Part shown: positions 61,985-64,000 of the stretch, one piece after another | How positions within the stretch are numbered: position 1 is the first letter of the stretch | Layout: each line of letters begins with the position of its first letter | DNA from: Stomorhina lunata | Taxonomy: Eukaryota; Arthropoda; Insecta; Diptera; Rhiniidae | Assembly: GCA_933228675.1 (NCBI GenBank) | Contig: OW121742.1 | Span: 34,544,218-34,608,217 of the forward strand | Direction: 5' to 3' | DNA length: 64,000 nucleotides | Translations under genes and position numbers: made by a program | Notes under the pieces: model-generated | The model's database searches: none | Seen by the model: only the letters and a program-made list of their open reading frames with translations | Told to the model about the DNA's origin: nothing

Positions 61985-63245
61985 AAAAAAATTGCCTATA
62001 AAATTAGGATTTTTTTTTTAATTTTCTATAAAAATAAGAAATTTTTGAAAAATTTCCTATAAAAAAAAGATTTTTTTGAAAATTTCCTATAAAAATAAGA
62101 AATTTTTGAAAAATTTCCTATAAAAAATAAGAAATTTTTGAAAAATTTCCTATAAAAATAAGAAATTTTTGAAAAATTTCCTATAAAAATAAGAAATTTT
62201 GAAAAATTTCCTATAAAAATAAGAAATTTTTGAAAAATTTCCTATAAAAATAAGAAATTTTTGAAAAATTTCCTATAAAAATAAGAAATTTTTGAAAAAT
62301 TTCCTATAAAAATAAGAAATTTTTGAAAAATTTCCTATAAAAATAAGAAATTTTTGAAAAATTTCCTATAAAAAATAAGAAATTTTTGAAAAATTTCCTA
62401 TAAAAAATAAGAAATTTTTGAAAAATTTCTTAAAAAAATAAGAAATTTTTGAAAAATTTCTTATAAAAATAAGAAATTTTGAAAAATTTCTTAAAAAAAT
62501 AAAAAATTTTTGAAAAATTTCCTATAAAAATAAGAAATTTTTGAAAAATTTCCTATAAAAATAAGAAATTTTTGAAAAATTTCCTATAAAAATAAGAAAT
62601 TTTTGAAAAATTTCCTATAAAAATAAGAAATTTTTGAAAAATTTCCTATAAAAATAAGAAATTTTTGAAAAATTTCCTATAAAAATAAGAAATTTTTTAA
62701 AAATTTCCTATAAAAATAAGAAATTTTTGAAAAATTTCCTATAAAAATAAGAAATTTTTGAAAAATTTCCTATAAAAACAAGAAATTTTTGAAAAATTTC
62801 CTATAAAAATAAGAAATTTTTGAAAAATTTCCTATAAAAATTAAAAATTTTTGAAAAATTTCCTATAAAAATAAAAATTTTTTGAAAAATTTCCTATAAA
62901 AATGAGAAATTTTTGAAAAATTTCCTATAAAAATAAGAAATTTTTGAAAAATTTCCTTTAAAATAAGAAATTTTTGAAAAATTTCCTATAAAAATAAGAA
63001 ATTTTTGAAAAATTTCCTTTAAAAATAAGAAATTTTTGAAAAATTTCCTATAAAAATAAGAAATTTTTGAAAAATTTCCTATAAAAATAAGAAATTTTTG
63101 AAAAATTTCCTATAAAAATAAGAAATTTTTGAAAAATTTCCTATAAAAATAAGAAATTTTTGAAAAATTTCCTATAAAAATAAGAAATTTTTGAAAAATT
63201 TCCTATAAAAATAAGAAATTTTTCATAAATTTCCTATAAATATAG
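61985..63245 (+). repeat. 31-bp minisatellite array (A9)
   Basis: About 40 units, the most homogeneous of the arrays. Most units at 62100-62400 and 62520-63230 are identical over the 31-bp period, which implies recent amplification or homogenisation. Confidence 0.97.
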
Positions 63246-64000
63246 GATTTTTTTCTGTCTATGTGAAATTTACTTGTCTTCTTAAATTGACCATTTTTAT
63301 AAATGGACTTTTGCCTTAGATTTTTGGTTTGTTCCATTGTTCCATTTTTTCGTTTTTACTCTTATATAACTTTTTTTAATAAAGTCCTATGTAACTAAAT
63401 TTATCTTTAATTAAAGGTTAAAGTATCAGCTTTATAATGATATATACATCTTCTGCTTATATTTGCAATTAGTTAGGAATTTTTTTCTGTTTTCTATTGA
63501 TTTTATTTTTTTTGGGAAGCATAATTTCTTGTTTCCATTTTTATATAACTTTTTTTAATACAAGCCAATGAAACTTTAGTTATCTCAAATAAAAGGCCAA
63601 TGTCTTGGCTTTAAAATGATATATAACTTATCTGCATATATTTGCATATTAAGTCAAAAATTATTAAAAAGCAATATATTTGGGAAAGGTAATTTTATTT
63701 CGATATTTGACCTTACGCTGAGCAAACAACAGAAGTCTTAGTTTTTTTCGAAATATAATTTTTAAATCAAACTTAAGAATTCTAAAGAAATTGATCTCAA
63801 TTCATATAATAATTTTTATAATTTTAAAATTTCTCTAATAAAGAATCAAGATCTTCATCTTAAAATTGTAATTGATAAACAAGAAAAAATCTTTAAATTT
63901 AATTCTGGCTATAAACCTAGAAAATCTTAATAATAGCCTTGAAATATAATTTTAAAAGAAATTTAAAACTTATTAGTTATTATAACAATTAAACGAGTTG
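63246..64000. other. Right edge, short direct repeats
   Basis: Two related blocks at about 63350-63480 and 63535-63660 share TTATATAACTTTTTTTAATA, then AAAGG.CAA/TAAAG, GCTTTA.AATGATATATA and TTTGCA. A third version lies at about 61850-61970, so the block flanks array A9 on both sides. No gene. Confidence 0.6.

Overview
This window is AT-rich nuclear DNA of a higher (schizophoran, probably calyptrate) fly. The evidence is a set of spliced insect genes with 60-100 bp AT-rich introns next to very long repeat-filled ones, near-identity of one gene to Drosophila trachealess, and a landscape of SINE, Tc1/mariner, hAT-like, foldback and non-LTR remnants. I cannot name the species.

Five protein-coding genes are supported. 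From left to right: galla-2/CIAO2B (+, 11650-12198, two exons); OXA1L (-, 12294-14227, four exons), which converges on galla-2; an unnamed 11-finger C2H2 protein (-, 14567-19316, five exons), in tandem with OXA1L; Cdc5/CDC5L (+, 21977-25877, six exons), divergent from the zinc-finger gene; and the 3' eight coding exons of trachealess (-, 38544-57884). The first coding part of trachealess must lie beyond the right edge. Exon joins were made by hand from GT/AG sites, reading phase and conserved protein sequence, and every phase closes exactly.

The rest is repeats. Two related AT-rich minisatellite families (units of 30 and 31 bp, both hairpin-capable) fill about 12-13 kb. They lie at 1-480, 2090-3770, 9600-11150, 17940-18235, 20000-21760, 29651-31740, 55410-57597, 58696-60355 and 61985-63245. 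Other arrays have units of 18 bp (49243-49770), 23 bp (31831-32240), about 87 bp (27790-28120) and degenerate GCATTA-rich or TGACCT-rich sequence inside trachealess introns. A tRNA-derived SINE with good A and B boxes occurs six times. A TA-flanked element with TCGAGCCC ends occurs twice. One Tc1/mariner element is complete at both ends but has a broken transposase.

The genes have housekeeping and developmental roles: cytosolic iron-sulfur assembly, mitochondrial membrane insertion, the Prp19/NTC spliceosome and tracheal/salivary specification. They do not form a pathway. The observations most worth following are the SINE family, the satellite family and its inversions, a run of DR1-like nuclear-receptor half-site pairs in the large trachealess intron, a dispersed 18-bp near-palindromic motif in the same intron, and a 119-bp open segment with perfect splice signals on the strand opposite trachealess.
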